A DNA stretch of 64,000 bases, taken from NCBI GenBank assembly GCA_934438055.1, contig CAKSAY010000001.1:62001-126000 (forward strand), written 5' to 3'. Position 1 is the stretch's first letter, and each line of letters starts with the position of its first letter. The translations under genes were made by a program, and so were the position numbers. This stretch comes from an uncultured Oscillospiraceae bacterium. Lineage in GTDB: Bacteria; Bacillota; Clostridia; Oscillospirales; Ruminococcaceae. Below, in pieces: positions 54,983-64,000 of this stretch. The notes under the pieces were generated by a model, which did not search any database, was not told the origin of the DNA, and saw only the letters and a list, made by a program, of their open reading frames with translations.

Positions 54983-55032
54983 AATAACTCCTTTCATAAA
55001 ATCATTGATTGAATGTAAATTATAAATATTGA

Positions 55033-55055
55033 CGATGCATAACTGAGATGCATCG
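55033..55055 (-). promoter_or_regulatory. Intercistronic hairpin between the GLUG protein and the 1,244-aa protein
   Basis: CGATGCAT (55033-55040) and ATGCATCG (55048-55055) form an 8-bp perfect stem with a 7-base loop and no T-run. An AGGAGG lies just upstream on the minus strand but opens no plausible gene. Confidence 0.45.
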
Positions 55056-55094
55056 CCTTATTTATCAACCTCCTTTTGCTCCTTTTTTCATATA

Positions 55095-58000
55095 TTATTG
55101 TATCCCCGACATTATTTTTAAGAATGCCAAGAGATCTACAGCGTTAACCTTATCATCGGTATTTAAATCATAAAATGGATTGTATACATCCGTTTGCTCT
55201 TCAGAAGCAATCTCTTTTTGCAGCATAAAGCTGTCTTTCGCGTTCAAAACGGTATTTCCATCAAAGTCGCCTCTGGAAACAACCCTAAGCTCTATAGTGG
55301 AAACCACATTGTTATCTTGATTAGAGACTGCTTTCAAGGTCAACTTTCCAGTGGTTTGCTGCGGCGAAATAGTTAATCTTTCTTTTCCATCCACAGCGGT
55401 CAATGTTGTGCCGGAATCATGAGCGCTTTCAATGCTCCATGTAACAGAATCATCGCTTACAAATCCTCCCTCCACGGTGGTTGAGAAGTCTTGATAAGAA
55501 TTCTGCATAACCAATGGCGTAGGATTCCGGCCGTCTATATTCTTAGGCGTAGCGAAATTTATTGTAAGTGAACTAATTCCAGAGATAACATTAACTGTAA
55601 TAACACTCTGTGTCTCATTATAACTGCTGTTATTTGGTGTATATATGATGTTGTAAGAGCCCGTGTCGCCATAGTCCATAATCTTATCTGCAATGTCAGA
55701 TTCAAAATGGAACGTTCCATCACCGGTTTGACCCTCTAACTGTGCTTCGGACAATTTTTGCGTTGCATACACTGTCGCTGATGTAGGCATCTTCACGGAA
55801 GGATCATCTATTTTAGAAATTGTTAGTGTACCTGGTAATACATTAATAGAATAGTCACGATTTGTTGCCGAATCTTTAACAATTTGATAATCACCGGCTG
55901 GTGTGTCCTGCGTAATCGCATCACCATTCTGATCAACGGCTTTAAGAGTTAAGCCAAGTGACTCTTTTGTATCACCTTGAACTAGTATATCACTATTTAG
56001 GCTAAAAGTAAAGTCTGGATTTGGAGCTTTGTAGTCCTTTGTCGCATTTTCTGCCTGCACTGTGATTTCCTTTGAAGAAACTGTTACAGGAATGCTCCCA
56101 CCATTGACCGTATTGTAGTTTGTTGTGTCTTGTGGAACAAATTGAATTTGTTGTGAGCTCGGGTTACTTTGCACATGTAGTTTCGTGTCCGAATTCACGA
56201 ATTCGAAAGAGCCTTGGCAGCCGTTTGCATTTGCTCCTGTTAAGGAAGCTTGTGCTAATGTTTCTCCATAAACAACAGAGGCTGCACTTGGGAAAGTAAC
56301 TTGAGGCGTCGCCTTATTAATTGTAATCTCCACACTCGATGAGATAGAAGGAATCACGTTTGAGGTTGCCGTAACGGTAACAGTTCCCGCTTGTACTGGC
56401 ATAAGGGTGACAGAAGTGTCGGTTTGATTGGTTAATGTGGCAATACCCGTTCCATTTTCCACTTTCCATGTGACTCCTTTGTATTTCTGCAACAAACTTT
56501 CAGGTTGCACCGAAGCCGTCAAGGTCTGTGTGGTGCCGTAATCCATTGTGGAATTTGCAGTTAAATTGATGGCCGTCGGTGGTTGCTCTGGTGCAAAAAT
56601 AGAAACGTCATAATTTTGCGTAATATTTTCTACCTTATAAACACTAACGTTGTTTTCGGAAGAAATTGGTTGTATATCTTGATCGCCTACCCGAACTATC
56701 GGAATTGCGAAGCCCTGTTGAGTTGAAACGGAGAACTGGTAATTTCCTCCATGGGCAACCATACCGTTCGGATCGTAACCATTCATAGTCTGCACCTGAT
56801 AATCTTCAGCCGAGCGATTGATGTTAAGGGTGTGATAGGCCGTATAAGAAGCTGTTTCTTGAGGTTGTGTCGCAAGGTGCGGATAATATGCCGTTACATC
56901 GGTGTTTTCCTGGGTGAGCCATGCAGAAGCATCGCTAAACTGCATTCCATTTGTGCCAACTGCATTGCTACCTGTCATTTTCGAGGTGTAGCATGGCTCC
57001 ACGTTTGTCAAAGAAGCTCCTTCATTAGCGCCTACTGCAGAAGAAACTGCATCGCCAACTACCTCAATATTATAGTAACAATTAGAAACGTTTGCAGCGC
57101 TTGATGAAAGGGTTCCGACAATGCCGCCAACGCCATTTGCAGTGGAAGCATGAATAGCGCCAACGCTGAAAGCATTTGTGATTGGTGCATCTTGCACACC
57201 GGAGATGCCGCCAACTGATTCTGCTCCTGAAACGGAGCCTGTGTTATAACAATTTGTGAGGGTTGCTGCTGCATTTCCAACCACGCCACCAACACCATTT
57301 TGGCCGGTAACGCTTCCATTGTTAAAGGTGCTTGCAACCGAACCGCCTTCAAGGCATCCGGCCACACCTCCAACAGAATCGCCGTTTCCTGTAACACTAA
57401 CCTGACTGTAGCAATTATCAATCGAAATCGAGCCGTCTAACGGATTGTCCTCTTGATCTTTTTGAATAAACCCGAGGCCAACCAAAGCACCAACCTGATT
57501 ATTGCCACAAACAGAACCGGTGATGCCTACATTTTCAATAAGACATCCGTTGGAGACATATCCAAACAAACCTTGTGCATCTGTAGATGTGGAAATCTGA
57601 AGATTTTGCACTTCATAACCCATACCATCAAATTTACCAACGAATGGCTTGCGTTTACTTCCAATAGCGGTGAAGTTATTCGCAGAATCGTTCGGAAGCT
57701 GATCATCTGTTTGCAGATCAATGGAATTCGCTAAAACAAAATTTCCGGATGGCTGTTTATTGATCTTCTGAAGTTCTGTGCCATTATGGACATAGGAGAA
57801 ACCGGTATAGTTGCCATCACCGAAGTTATGAAGCTGCGTTTGTGGCATTTCTTCTGCTTTTGGGTTAGCGCTGTCATCTAAAAACATTGTCAAAGCCGGT
57901 GCATAAGCCACAACGGTGGTGCCATTGTCGAGCGTTGGTGTAGTCTCATTTGCTTTCACTGTGAAGCTGCTTGTTGAAAGTCCCGGCATGTTGTCAAAAG

Positions 58001-61000
58001 CGTTCACACCGGTCATCTGCTCGGTGTGCAGTCTAGCATCGGGGGCAGTTGAGCTCCTAGAAACTCCGGTGGCGTCTCCTGCACGGTCAACGTCATAATA
58101 ACAGTTGGTACAAGTTGGAATAAACGCACCCGTAATTGCGTACACATCCTCACTTCCATATACAGGTCCCATATTATAAGAGTTGCTAACGGTGCGGCCA
58201 TCACCTGAAATTCCTCCCACATATCCACGAGCGGTAATGGTACCTGTGTTGTAGCACTGCTGTATTAATTGGCTAGATCCTGAAATACCGCCAACATAGT
58301 TGTTTATTCCGGTGACATTTGCCTGGTTAAAGCAGTTGGCGATCGTTCCGCTGCTAGATCCTGCAATACCACCAACATAGCTTGACCCAGACACCGTTCC
58401 GGTGACGCCGAGGTTGACAATTCTTGAATCATAACCCGCGCTGCCAAACAAACCTTGGTTGGATGATGTTGCCGTAATTTGAAGATTCTGCACCACATGG
58501 CCTAATCCGTCAAACTTGCCTGTAAAGGAATTAGAAGAACCAATCGGCGTAAAGTTATTATTGCTGTCATCCGGCAATTGGTCTTGCACACTGAGATCGA
58601 TGTCGGTTGTCAAAACATAATTGCCTGTTAGTCCATCATTGATTGCCTGCAATTCAGATGCGTTGTTGATATAAGTAAAGTCAACATACTTTCCATCACC
58701 AAAGTCATGGAAAGAGTCTCTAGACATTTCCTGTATTTGAGGATTTGTAGGATCTGCAACAAAGGAGATAATTTGAGGATAATAAATTGATTTTGTCAAA
58801 CCATAATCCTCTGAACCGGTGGTGTCATTTTCTTTCACAACCCAAGTGGAGCTGTCCAAGTTAGGCATGTTTGTTAGAGCGGACGCACCGGTCATTTGTT
58901 CTCCTGTGACGCCTGACACTTTGTTTTGCACAACAGTAGCGGTGGAATCAATGTTTCCAATTGTCTCAGTCGCATCTCCCATGGCGTCGGTGCTATAATA
59001 ACTATTGTTCAAATTGAACTTCACGTTTTCAACGTTTCCAATTAAAACGCCAATTCCAGACGCCGTCCCGGCGTTGCTCGTCGCAGCAGCATTGTAGCAG
59101 TTGTCGACTGTTAGGCTGTAGGAAATTTTCTTTGAAGACTGGCTGCCCACGAAACCAATCAATCCGCCGCCTGAAGAATCATAAGATTCAATCTCTCCTA
59201 AATTGTAGCAATTTTTCAAGGTTACATTCTTGCTGCCAATATTATAACTGCCGACTAATCCGCCAGCGTTGCTGCTAGCACTAATATCGCCCGTATTGTA
59301 ACAATTTTGCATTGACATGTCACTCAAGTCACCTGCAATGCCGCCAGATATAGCGGCGCCGTGCACTGCTCCGGCATTCATGCATCCGTCAATAGCATTG
59401 GTTGTTGCGACCTCGCCAACAACACCACCCGCGTATGCAGAAGAATTTAAGGAGGAGATTTCGCCGTAATTTTTATTATTTAAAAGAGAGAACTTGTCTC
59501 CGGCATATCCAATAATTCCTCCAGCTGCTTTGGTTCCACCGGTGGTTACGGCCTCTGTGAGCGTAATCGAACCATTGTTGGTGCAGTCTTGAATATCTCC
59601 GTATCTAGAAGATCCAACAATACCTCCCACTAGGCCGGCTCCCTGCACCTGGGCGTTGTTGACGCAGTTCTGAATAACTCCTGAATATATGAACGCTGCA
59701 ATTCCACCGGTCGCTCCTCCGCCAGTAGACTGCACGCTGCCGTTTAACACAACGTTTACAATCAAAGCGTTGTTATCGATCATTCCAAAAAGTCCTGCAT
59801 ATCCACTTGTGGATATATTCACAGTGATTTGGTGATTTAAACCGTCAAACTTGCCACCAAATTCCGAGGACCTCGTTCCAATCGGTTGATAAGAATCCTC
59901 CAATGTGAGATCAGCTGTGACAACATAGTTGCCTTCTAAATTCTGATTGATTTTCTCCATCTCCTGCGGCGTGTTAATGTAGTCAGTTACCACAGCCATC
60001 GTCCCGTTAAAATCATGAAGGTTTAAATTCGGGAATTCTATGTTTTGTGGATGAGAGGGATCCTCAAAAAGGCAGGTGAGCTGTGGCAAGAAAGCGTGCT
60101 GATCTTTGAGGGCGGAATCAACCATTGTGTCCGGTCCAGCTGTCCATACGCTGTCTGGCAAATTCATTTTGCTCAGTGCGTTTGGTCCTGCCATGTCAAC
60201 TGTTGAGAGAGCTTGCACATCAGAAATGTTTAGTTGAGTCGTATTTTTTGCATCACCATATATTCCTGTTGCATCTCCCATGAAATCAGAGCTGTAGCTG
60301 ATTTTAGAAAGCGTATTACTATTGGTTGAAACGTAATATCCCACCAATATACCAAGATAACTAGTAGAGCTGCTAGAGGTGACTTCTCCTATTGTATAGG
60401 AATTATAAATATTGGTAGAATTGTTTGTGTCTACTTTTCCCACAAAGCCACCAAGGGAGCTATTGCTGCCTGTGCTGTGAACAGAACCGGTGTTATAAGC
60501 ATTTTGTATATTGAATGAACCGTATTTGCAAAGTCCTATAAGACCGCCACCGACATTTGAGTCTGCCACAATAATGTCGCCATTGTTTGCCACTGATGTA
60601 AAGTCACAAACGAAACTGTTATCCGATACCTCCATGCCTGTACAATAGCCTGCAATACCGCCAGCAGAAGCACTGCCTGAGCGACTATTGGACGCCGTAA
60701 TGGTTCCATTATTCACGCAGCCTTGTATAATAGTATTTTCAGACTCATAATCCGTTTCGACGTCCACAGAACCTGCAATACCACCGGCATGACCGGCTGA
60801 ACCTGTGATTGACACATCAGCATTATTTTCACAGTACATAATCTCTGCTGTGCCGGAAGAGTCTACATATATTTCACCTATAATGCCGCCGACGTTGGCA
60901 GAACCGGTTACAGCACCGGAAAGCTTGATGTTTGAAATCAAAGCATTGCCGGAAACAAAGCCGAACAAGCCGACATTATCGGATGTGGAATTGATTTGTA

Positions 61001-64000
61001 GATTACTAATCGAGTGTCCATTACCGTCAAACTGTCCTACAAACGGATTGTCAGTTGAGCCGATTGGCGTAAAGTTGTTTTGATCGTCATCAGGCAGTTG
61101 ATCAGCCTGCGCAAGATCAATGTCAGTCGTCAAAACATAATTTGCATCAAGATCCTGCGAAATCGCACTCAATTCTTCTGCCGATGTAATATAATAATCA
61201 ACTTCTCTATAGACGTTGTTAAAGTTGTGTAGATTCATGTAGCCGTAGAATTCATTCGGATCAGGATTTTCCGGATTGGTGACAAAGGTGCTCAACTGTG
61301 GATAATAAACGTTTAAATCGCCATATTCATTTGTTGAACCTGAAGGCGCAGCTATCCACGCTTGGTTTTGATTTGAAAAGCCCATGTTCGTCAGAGCATT
61401 CGGGCCGGTGATTTCCTCAATGCCCATGCCGCTAACATTTGTGAGTGTGACAAAGTCTGTTGAATCTGTAGGCACATTCAAAGCCTCTGAAACCGGAAGA
61501 TCTTTGTTGTAATTATAATGACAGTCCGAGATTGAAACCTGACTCCAGCTTTTTCCTGAAACTACACCTATAATGTTTCCAACTTTCGATAGGCTCTGTG
61601 TGTTGGAAACTATAATATTATTTGAAACATAACAATTGGTTATCGTAGCGCCATGAACCATTCCAATCAAACCGCCTACTGAGGAATCATTTGCATTTGT
61701 GCTTGTTCCATCAATATCACCAAGATTATAACAATCTTGTATCGTTCCGTAGTTTATGTAGCCTATTATGCCTCCAATGGCAGCATTATTGGCGCTAACT
61801 CCATCCTGTACTTTAATAGTACCTGTATTATAACAGCTATTGATCAAATACTTGTTGCTATTGTTGCATGCCATAATTCCGCCAACACACATTCTGCCGG
61901 TCACATCGCCGGTGTTAAAAGAGTTGCTAACAGAAGCGTCAAATCCTACAAGACCGCCAGTATAAGCAATTCCGGTTATGCTTCCGCTGTTCGAGCAGTT
62001 TGTGACAGTTGTTGCTTCACCGGCAAGGCCGCCTGTATAAATGGAATATCTAGATATATCACTTTCATTGACCGTGCCGGAACAAGTGACGTTTCCACTG
62101 TTGGTGGAATCTTCAATTGTGGTGCATGAGCCAACTAAGCCTCCTAAATAAGCTCCCGGAGCGACAACGTCTACACTGCTGTGGCAGTTCTTCATCGTTG
62201 TGGCCTGTGCTGCAATACCACCGGCTCGACTAATGAAGCCATTGGCGTTGTCTCCGGCGGTGGCCTTCACCTGGCCAGATACCGTTAAATCTTCAACAGT
62301 GTTAATCGTTGAGAATAAACCTACATTTTGCCCTTCGGTGTAAACATTAATGTTTTGAATTGAATGACCATTTCCATCAAAGTTGCTGTTTGTGAGCAAT
62401 TTTGGCTCCATCGACTCATTGTTAAAGTTGAGATCTGATATAAGCACGTAGTTGCCATATGAGCTCATCTGATTAAATTCTTTTTCATTGGTAATATATT
62501 CCGTTACAGAACGGGGACCTCCCAGAGCCTCAAAATTGTGGAGCGTGACGCTGCTGTCTACATCCGGAATTGCCTGCAGTGTGGGATAATTATAAATCGT
62601 ATCTTGATAGGCATTTATTGTGTTATCTTCCGGCGCTTTCCAAACAGTGCTTGCGTTGTCAAATGTCATGTTGTTCAACGCGCCACTGCCGGTCATCTGG
62701 CTTGTGGTTAGAGCCGTAAATCCAGTGTTAATATTGGCGCTTCCAATAGCAGGGATGTCGGCAGCTAAAACGTCTTTGTTGTAGTAAGTATTGCTAAGCG
62801 TCGCGTAGCTGGCAAAGTCGATAATTGCAGCAGCATCAGCAGAGCTGTTAATATCTCCTGCCGTGTAGCAATTGCTAATAGTTGATTTAGCAGCATAACC
62901 AGCGATACCTGCTGTATAATAATGACTTGTTGAATTAACAAAGATATTACCGATATTGTAGGAGTTTTGCAAAACAGAAGCATTTTCTATTGTGCAAACC
63001 AAACCGCAGGCGCCACCTATCACAGCGACGATATCGCCTGTGTTGGCGCAGTTTTGAACAGTTGAAGCATACATGTTGCTAACCAAACCGCCAACGTAAC
63101 ACCTTCCCTGAACCTGCCCTTCGTTGTAAGAATCCGATATGGAACTGTTAAAAAGTTTTCCGACGAGGCCACCGGTATATTCATACTTAGTAATTGCACT
63201 TGTGTCGTAGCTAATGTTGCCGCGATTTAAGACGTTGCTTATGTCCGCATAAGCAGCATAACCGGCAATACCGCCTACATAACTATCAGCAACCGTTGCA
63301 CCCTCACTGTCTGTTTTCTGCTGTGTCACATACAAATCCGCAGAGTTAGCGCAATTCTTAATTGTATTCCTGTTGTTCTCTGAACCACCAGTATAGCCAG
63401 CAATACCACCTACATAACCATAGGCTGCACGAACAGAAGCGCCGAAAACGCTCAAAGAGCTGCAATCAATGATTGACGTTCCGGTATTAGCAAAACCAAC
63501 AATGCCGCCGGCATACATGTCATTTGAAGAAATGGTGCAGTCAACCACCTTGCAATTCCGAATGGTGCCACCATAACAATATCCGACAATGCCACCCGCA
63601 CTGGACTTAGCTGTAAAAGAAGAATTTTTCACAGTGACATTGGCTACCAAACCGCCAACGTCCATACTTGTGAACAGACCTGCATAAGAGCTAACCGAAG
63701 TAAAAACATATTGAATGTTGGAAATAGTGTGATTTCCGCCGTCGAATTTTCCAGAGCCCAAAGAAATCCCGGCATAATCCTTGCCTTCAAAATCAAGATT
63801 GTCGGTTAAAACATAGTTCTTTCCTTCTTCTATTGCCAAAAATTCCTCTGGTGTGGAAATATAACCACCGGTTACAGGCTCATAGTCGCCATTGCCAAAA
63901 TCATGCAAATAAGACCCGAGCGTTGGGAATTCGTCAGCAGAAGGATCGCTAACATTAGAGATGAAGAGACTCAATTGTGGATAGAAACACATCACATCGC
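55095..64000 (-). CDS. Giant GLUG-repeat surface protein with MBG, Ig-like and dockerin modules (5' end outside window)
   Basis: More than 2,966 residues; the frame is still open at the right edge, so the signal peptide and N-terminus are not visible. The bulk is six tandem super-modules. Each starts with a linker ('YYPQL..F..DP..P..EF...LH.F'), then an EL..I...NYVLT.DIDL....FTPIGS...F.GKFDG.GH.I.NL segment, then a run of GLUG-type repeats ('.VGGI.G.......NCYNTG.I'). After ~2,420 residues it changes to a Big_2-like module, a TFPS module, an MBG module, another TFPT-type module, the pre-dockerin module (VTWSIESAH, RLTISPQQTTGKLTL) and a C-terminal dockerin (DFDGNTVLNAKD, DLNTDDKVNAVD). GLUG repeats occur in large secreted adhesins and peptidase-associated proteins; binding target unknown. 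No cohesin is seen in the visible part. Confidence 0.82.
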   Translation of the reverse strand, partial: DVMCFYPQLSLFISNVSDPSADEFPTLGSYLHDFGNGDYEPVTGGYISTPEEFLAIEEGKNYVLTDNLDFEGKDYAGISLGSGKFDGGNHTISNIQYVFTSVSSYAGLFTSMDVGGLVANVTVKNSSFTAKSSAGGIVGYCYGGTIRNCKVVDCTISSNDMYAGGIVGFANTGTSIIDCSSLSVFGASVRAAYGYVGGIAGYTGGSENNRNTIKNCANSADLYVTQQKTDSEGATVADSYVGGIAGYAAYADISNVLNRGNISYDTSAITKYEYTGGLVGKLFNSSISDSYNEGQVQGRCYVGGLVSNMYASTVQNCANTGDIVAVIGGACGLVCTIENASVLQNSYNIGNIFVNSTSHYYTAGIAGYAAKSTISNCYTAGDINSSADAAAIIDFASYATLSNTYYNKDVLAADIPAIGSANINTGFTALTTSQMTGSGALNNMTFDNASTVWKAPEDNTINAYQDTIYNYPTLQAIPDVDSSVTLHNFEALGGPRSVTEYITNEKEFNQMSSYGNYVLISDLNFNNESMEPKLLTNSNFDGNGHSIQNINVYTEGQNVGLFSTINTVEDLTVSGQVKATAGDNANGFISRAGGIAAQATTMKNCHSSVDVVAPGAYLGGLVGSCTTIEDSTNSGNVTCSGTVNESDISRYSIYTGGLAGEATTVTNCSNSGSITGIAYTGGLVGFDASVSNSFNTGDVTGRMCVGGIMACNNSNKYLINSCYNTGTIKVQDGVSANNAAIGGIIGYINYGTIQDCYNLGDIDGTSTNANDSSVGGLIGMVHGATITNCYVSNNIIVSNTQSLSKVGNIIGVVSGKSWSQVSISDCHYNYNKDLPVSEALNVPTDSTDFVTLTNVSGMGIEEITGPNALTNMGFSNQNQAWIAAPSGSTNEYGDLNVYYPQLSTFVTNPENPDPNEFYGYMNLHNFNNVYREVDYYITSAEELSAISQDLDANYVLTTDIDLAQADQLPDDDQNNFTPIGSTDNPFVGQFDGNGHSISNLQINSTSDNVGLFGFVSGNALISNIKLSGAVTGSANVGGIIGEIYVDSSGTAEIMYCENNADVSITGSAGHAGGIAGSVDVETDYESENTIIQGCVNNGTITASNSRSGSASAGGIAGYCTGMEVSDNSFVCDFTSVANNGDIIVADSNVGGGLIGLCKYGSFNIQNAYNTGSVHSTGSNSSLGGFVGKVDTNNSTNIYNSYTIGEVTSSSSTSYLGILVGYYVSTNSNTLSKISYSSDFMGDATGIYGDAKNTTQLNISDVQALSTVDMAGPNALSKMNLPDSVWTAGPDTMVDSALKDQHAFLPQLTCLFEDPSHPQNIEFPNLNLHDFNGTMAVVTDYINTPQEMEKINQNLEGNYVVTADLTLEDSYQPIGTRSSEFGGKFDGLNHQITVNISTSGYAGLFGMIDNNALIVNVVLNGSVQSTGGGATGGIAAFIYSGVIQNCVNNAQVQGAGLVGGIVGSSRYGDIQDCTNNGSITLTEAVTTGGTKAAGGIIGYAGDKFSLLNNKNYGEISSLNSSAYAGGVVGEVATTNAIDGCMNAGAVHGAAISGGIAGDLSDMSMQNCYNTGDISASSNAGGLVGSYNIGSKNVTLKNCYNLGEIESYDSSGGGLIGFVGSQSSKKISYSLTVDNCYNAAATSNAGTASGIGVLIGNVENVKFNLNNSYYSTDAMGDATETIGNIDSTATVVQNKVSGVTGEQMTGASALTNMPNLDSSTWVVKENDTTGSEDYGLTKSIYYPQIISFVADPTNPQIQEMSRDSFHDFGDGKYVDFTYINNASELQAINDGLTGNYVLTTDIDLSVQDQLPDDSNNNFTPIGSSNSFTGKFDGLGHVVQNLQITATSSNQGLFGSAGYDSRIVNLGVTGTVSGSSYVGGIAGSSSGTIANCFNQANVTGINNYVGGISGSSQLIQQCYNTGTITARGYVGGISGDGRTVSNSYNMGPVYGSEDVYAITGAFIPTCTNCYYDVDRAGDATGVSRSSTAPDARLHTEQMTGVNAFDNMPGLSTSSFTVKANETTPTLDNGTTVVAYAPALTMFLDDSANPKAEEMPQTQLHNFGDGNYTGFSYVHNGTELQKINKQPSGNFVLANSIDLQTDDQLPNDSANNFTAIGSKRKPFVGKFDGMGYEVQNLQISTSTDAQGLFGYVSNGCLIENVGITGSVCGNNQVGALVGLGFIQKDQEDNPLDGSISIDNCYSQVSVTGNGDSVGGVAGCLEGGSVASTFNNGSVTGQNGVGGVVGNAAATLTNCYNTGSVSGAESVGGISGVQDAPITNAFSVGAIHASTANGVGGIVGTLSSSAANVSNCYYNIEVVGDAVSSAVGANEGASLTNVEPCYTSKMTGSNAVGTNGMQFSDASAWLTQENTDVTAYYPHLATQPQETASYTAYHTLNINRSAEDYQVQTMNGYDPNGMVAHGGNYQFSVSTQQGFAIPIVRVGDQDIQPISSENNVSVYKVENITQNYDVSIFAPEQPPTAINLTANSTMDYGTTQTLTASVQPESLLQKYKGVTWKVENGTGIATLTNQTDTSVTLMPVQAGTVTVTATSNVIPSISSSVEITINKATPQVTFPSAASVVYGETLAQASLTGANANGCQGSFEFVNSDTKLHVQSNPSSQQIQFVPQDTTNYNTVNGGSIPVTVSSKEITVQAENATKDYKAPNPDFTFSLNSDILVQGDTKESLGLTLKAVDQNGDAITQDTPAGDYQIVKDSATNRDYSINVLPGTLTISKIDDPSVKMPTSATVYATQKLSEAQLEGQTGDGTFHFESDIADKIMDYGDTGSYNIIYTPNNSSYNETQSVITVNVISGISSLTINFATPKNIDGRNPTPLVMQNSYQDFSTTVEGGFVSDDSVTWSIESAHDSGTTLTAVDGKERLTISPQQTTGKLTLKAVSNQDNNVVSTIELRVVSRGDFDGNTVLNAKDSFMLQKEIASEEQTDVYNPFYDLNTDDKVNAVDLLAFLKIMSGIQ

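Noticed and set aside
41021..62129. Many plus-strand open frames opposite the surface array
   Set aside because: They are antisense reflections of Thr/Val/Asp-rich repeat coding and lack ribosome-binding sites.
55095..64000. Regularly spaced similar DNA segments that might suggest a CRISPR-like or other DNA repeat array
   Set aside because: The spacing and similarity are explained by in-frame GLUG protein repeats; the DNA itself is not identical between units.

Overview
The window looks like a chromosomal segment of a spore-forming, low-to-moderate-GC Clostridia, most likely an Oscillospiraceae/Ruminococcaceae-type gut anaerobe. The support is: yabP and yabQ sporulation genes in the standard mazG-hup-rqcP-yabP-yabQ-divIC-yabR order, an anaerobe-type 2[4Fe-4S] ferredoxin, GTP-type PEP carboxykinase, short glutamate 5-kinase without a PUA domain, frequent TTG/GTG starts behind strong GGAGG sites, and dockerin-bearing secreted proteins. 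The lineage is inferred from gene content; no rRNA or tRNA gene was seen.

Left part (1-12 kb): the 5' end of a glgB-like gene; a small CmpB-type membrane protein; a phosphatase-proB-proA operon; a divergent XRE regulator; mtnN; ung; a zinc-ribbon protein; then the mazG to yabR housekeeping/sporulation cluster. From 12.6 to 14.4 kb the sequence is decayed: a GIGGG-repeat surface-protein pseudogene and an IS200-type transposase remnant.

Centre (14.7-39.7 kb): on the minus strand, one operon recJ-relA-dtd-MBL hydrolase-hemZ-nucleoside kinase, a PAP2 phosphatase, pckG, and the translation cluster rpmG-secE-nusG-rplK-rplA / rplJ-rplL with an L10 leader. On the plus strand, ddl-murI-DUF1934-argS-decarboxylase-darA-holB-ricT, a ferredoxin and a ROK-derived regulator, with a PII-like gene convergent to the ferredoxin.

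Right part (41-64 kb): the notable region. Six large secreted proteins lie on the minus strand. Five begin with a signal peptide followed by a cohesin-like domain, then bacterial Ig-like (Big_2) and in two cases MBG-type repeats. Four of these five end in a dockerin. The fifth (41002-43404) has no dockerin and ends in a sortase-type signal (NVKTG, hydrophobic stretch, KRRKK). The sixth, incomplete at the window edge, is a giant (>2,966 residues) GLUG-repeat protein that also ends in a dockerin. Between the anchor gene and the rest lie decayed fragments of two more family members behind an intact-looking promoter.

A reasonable model is a cell-wall-anchored, self-chaining cohesin-dockerin fibre in which adaptor proteins carry a receptor at one end and a plug at the other and a giant GLUG adhesin is the terminal cargo. 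No glycoside hydrolase is encoded with it, so it would be a non-cellulosomal surface structure. This assembly model is inference from domain order.
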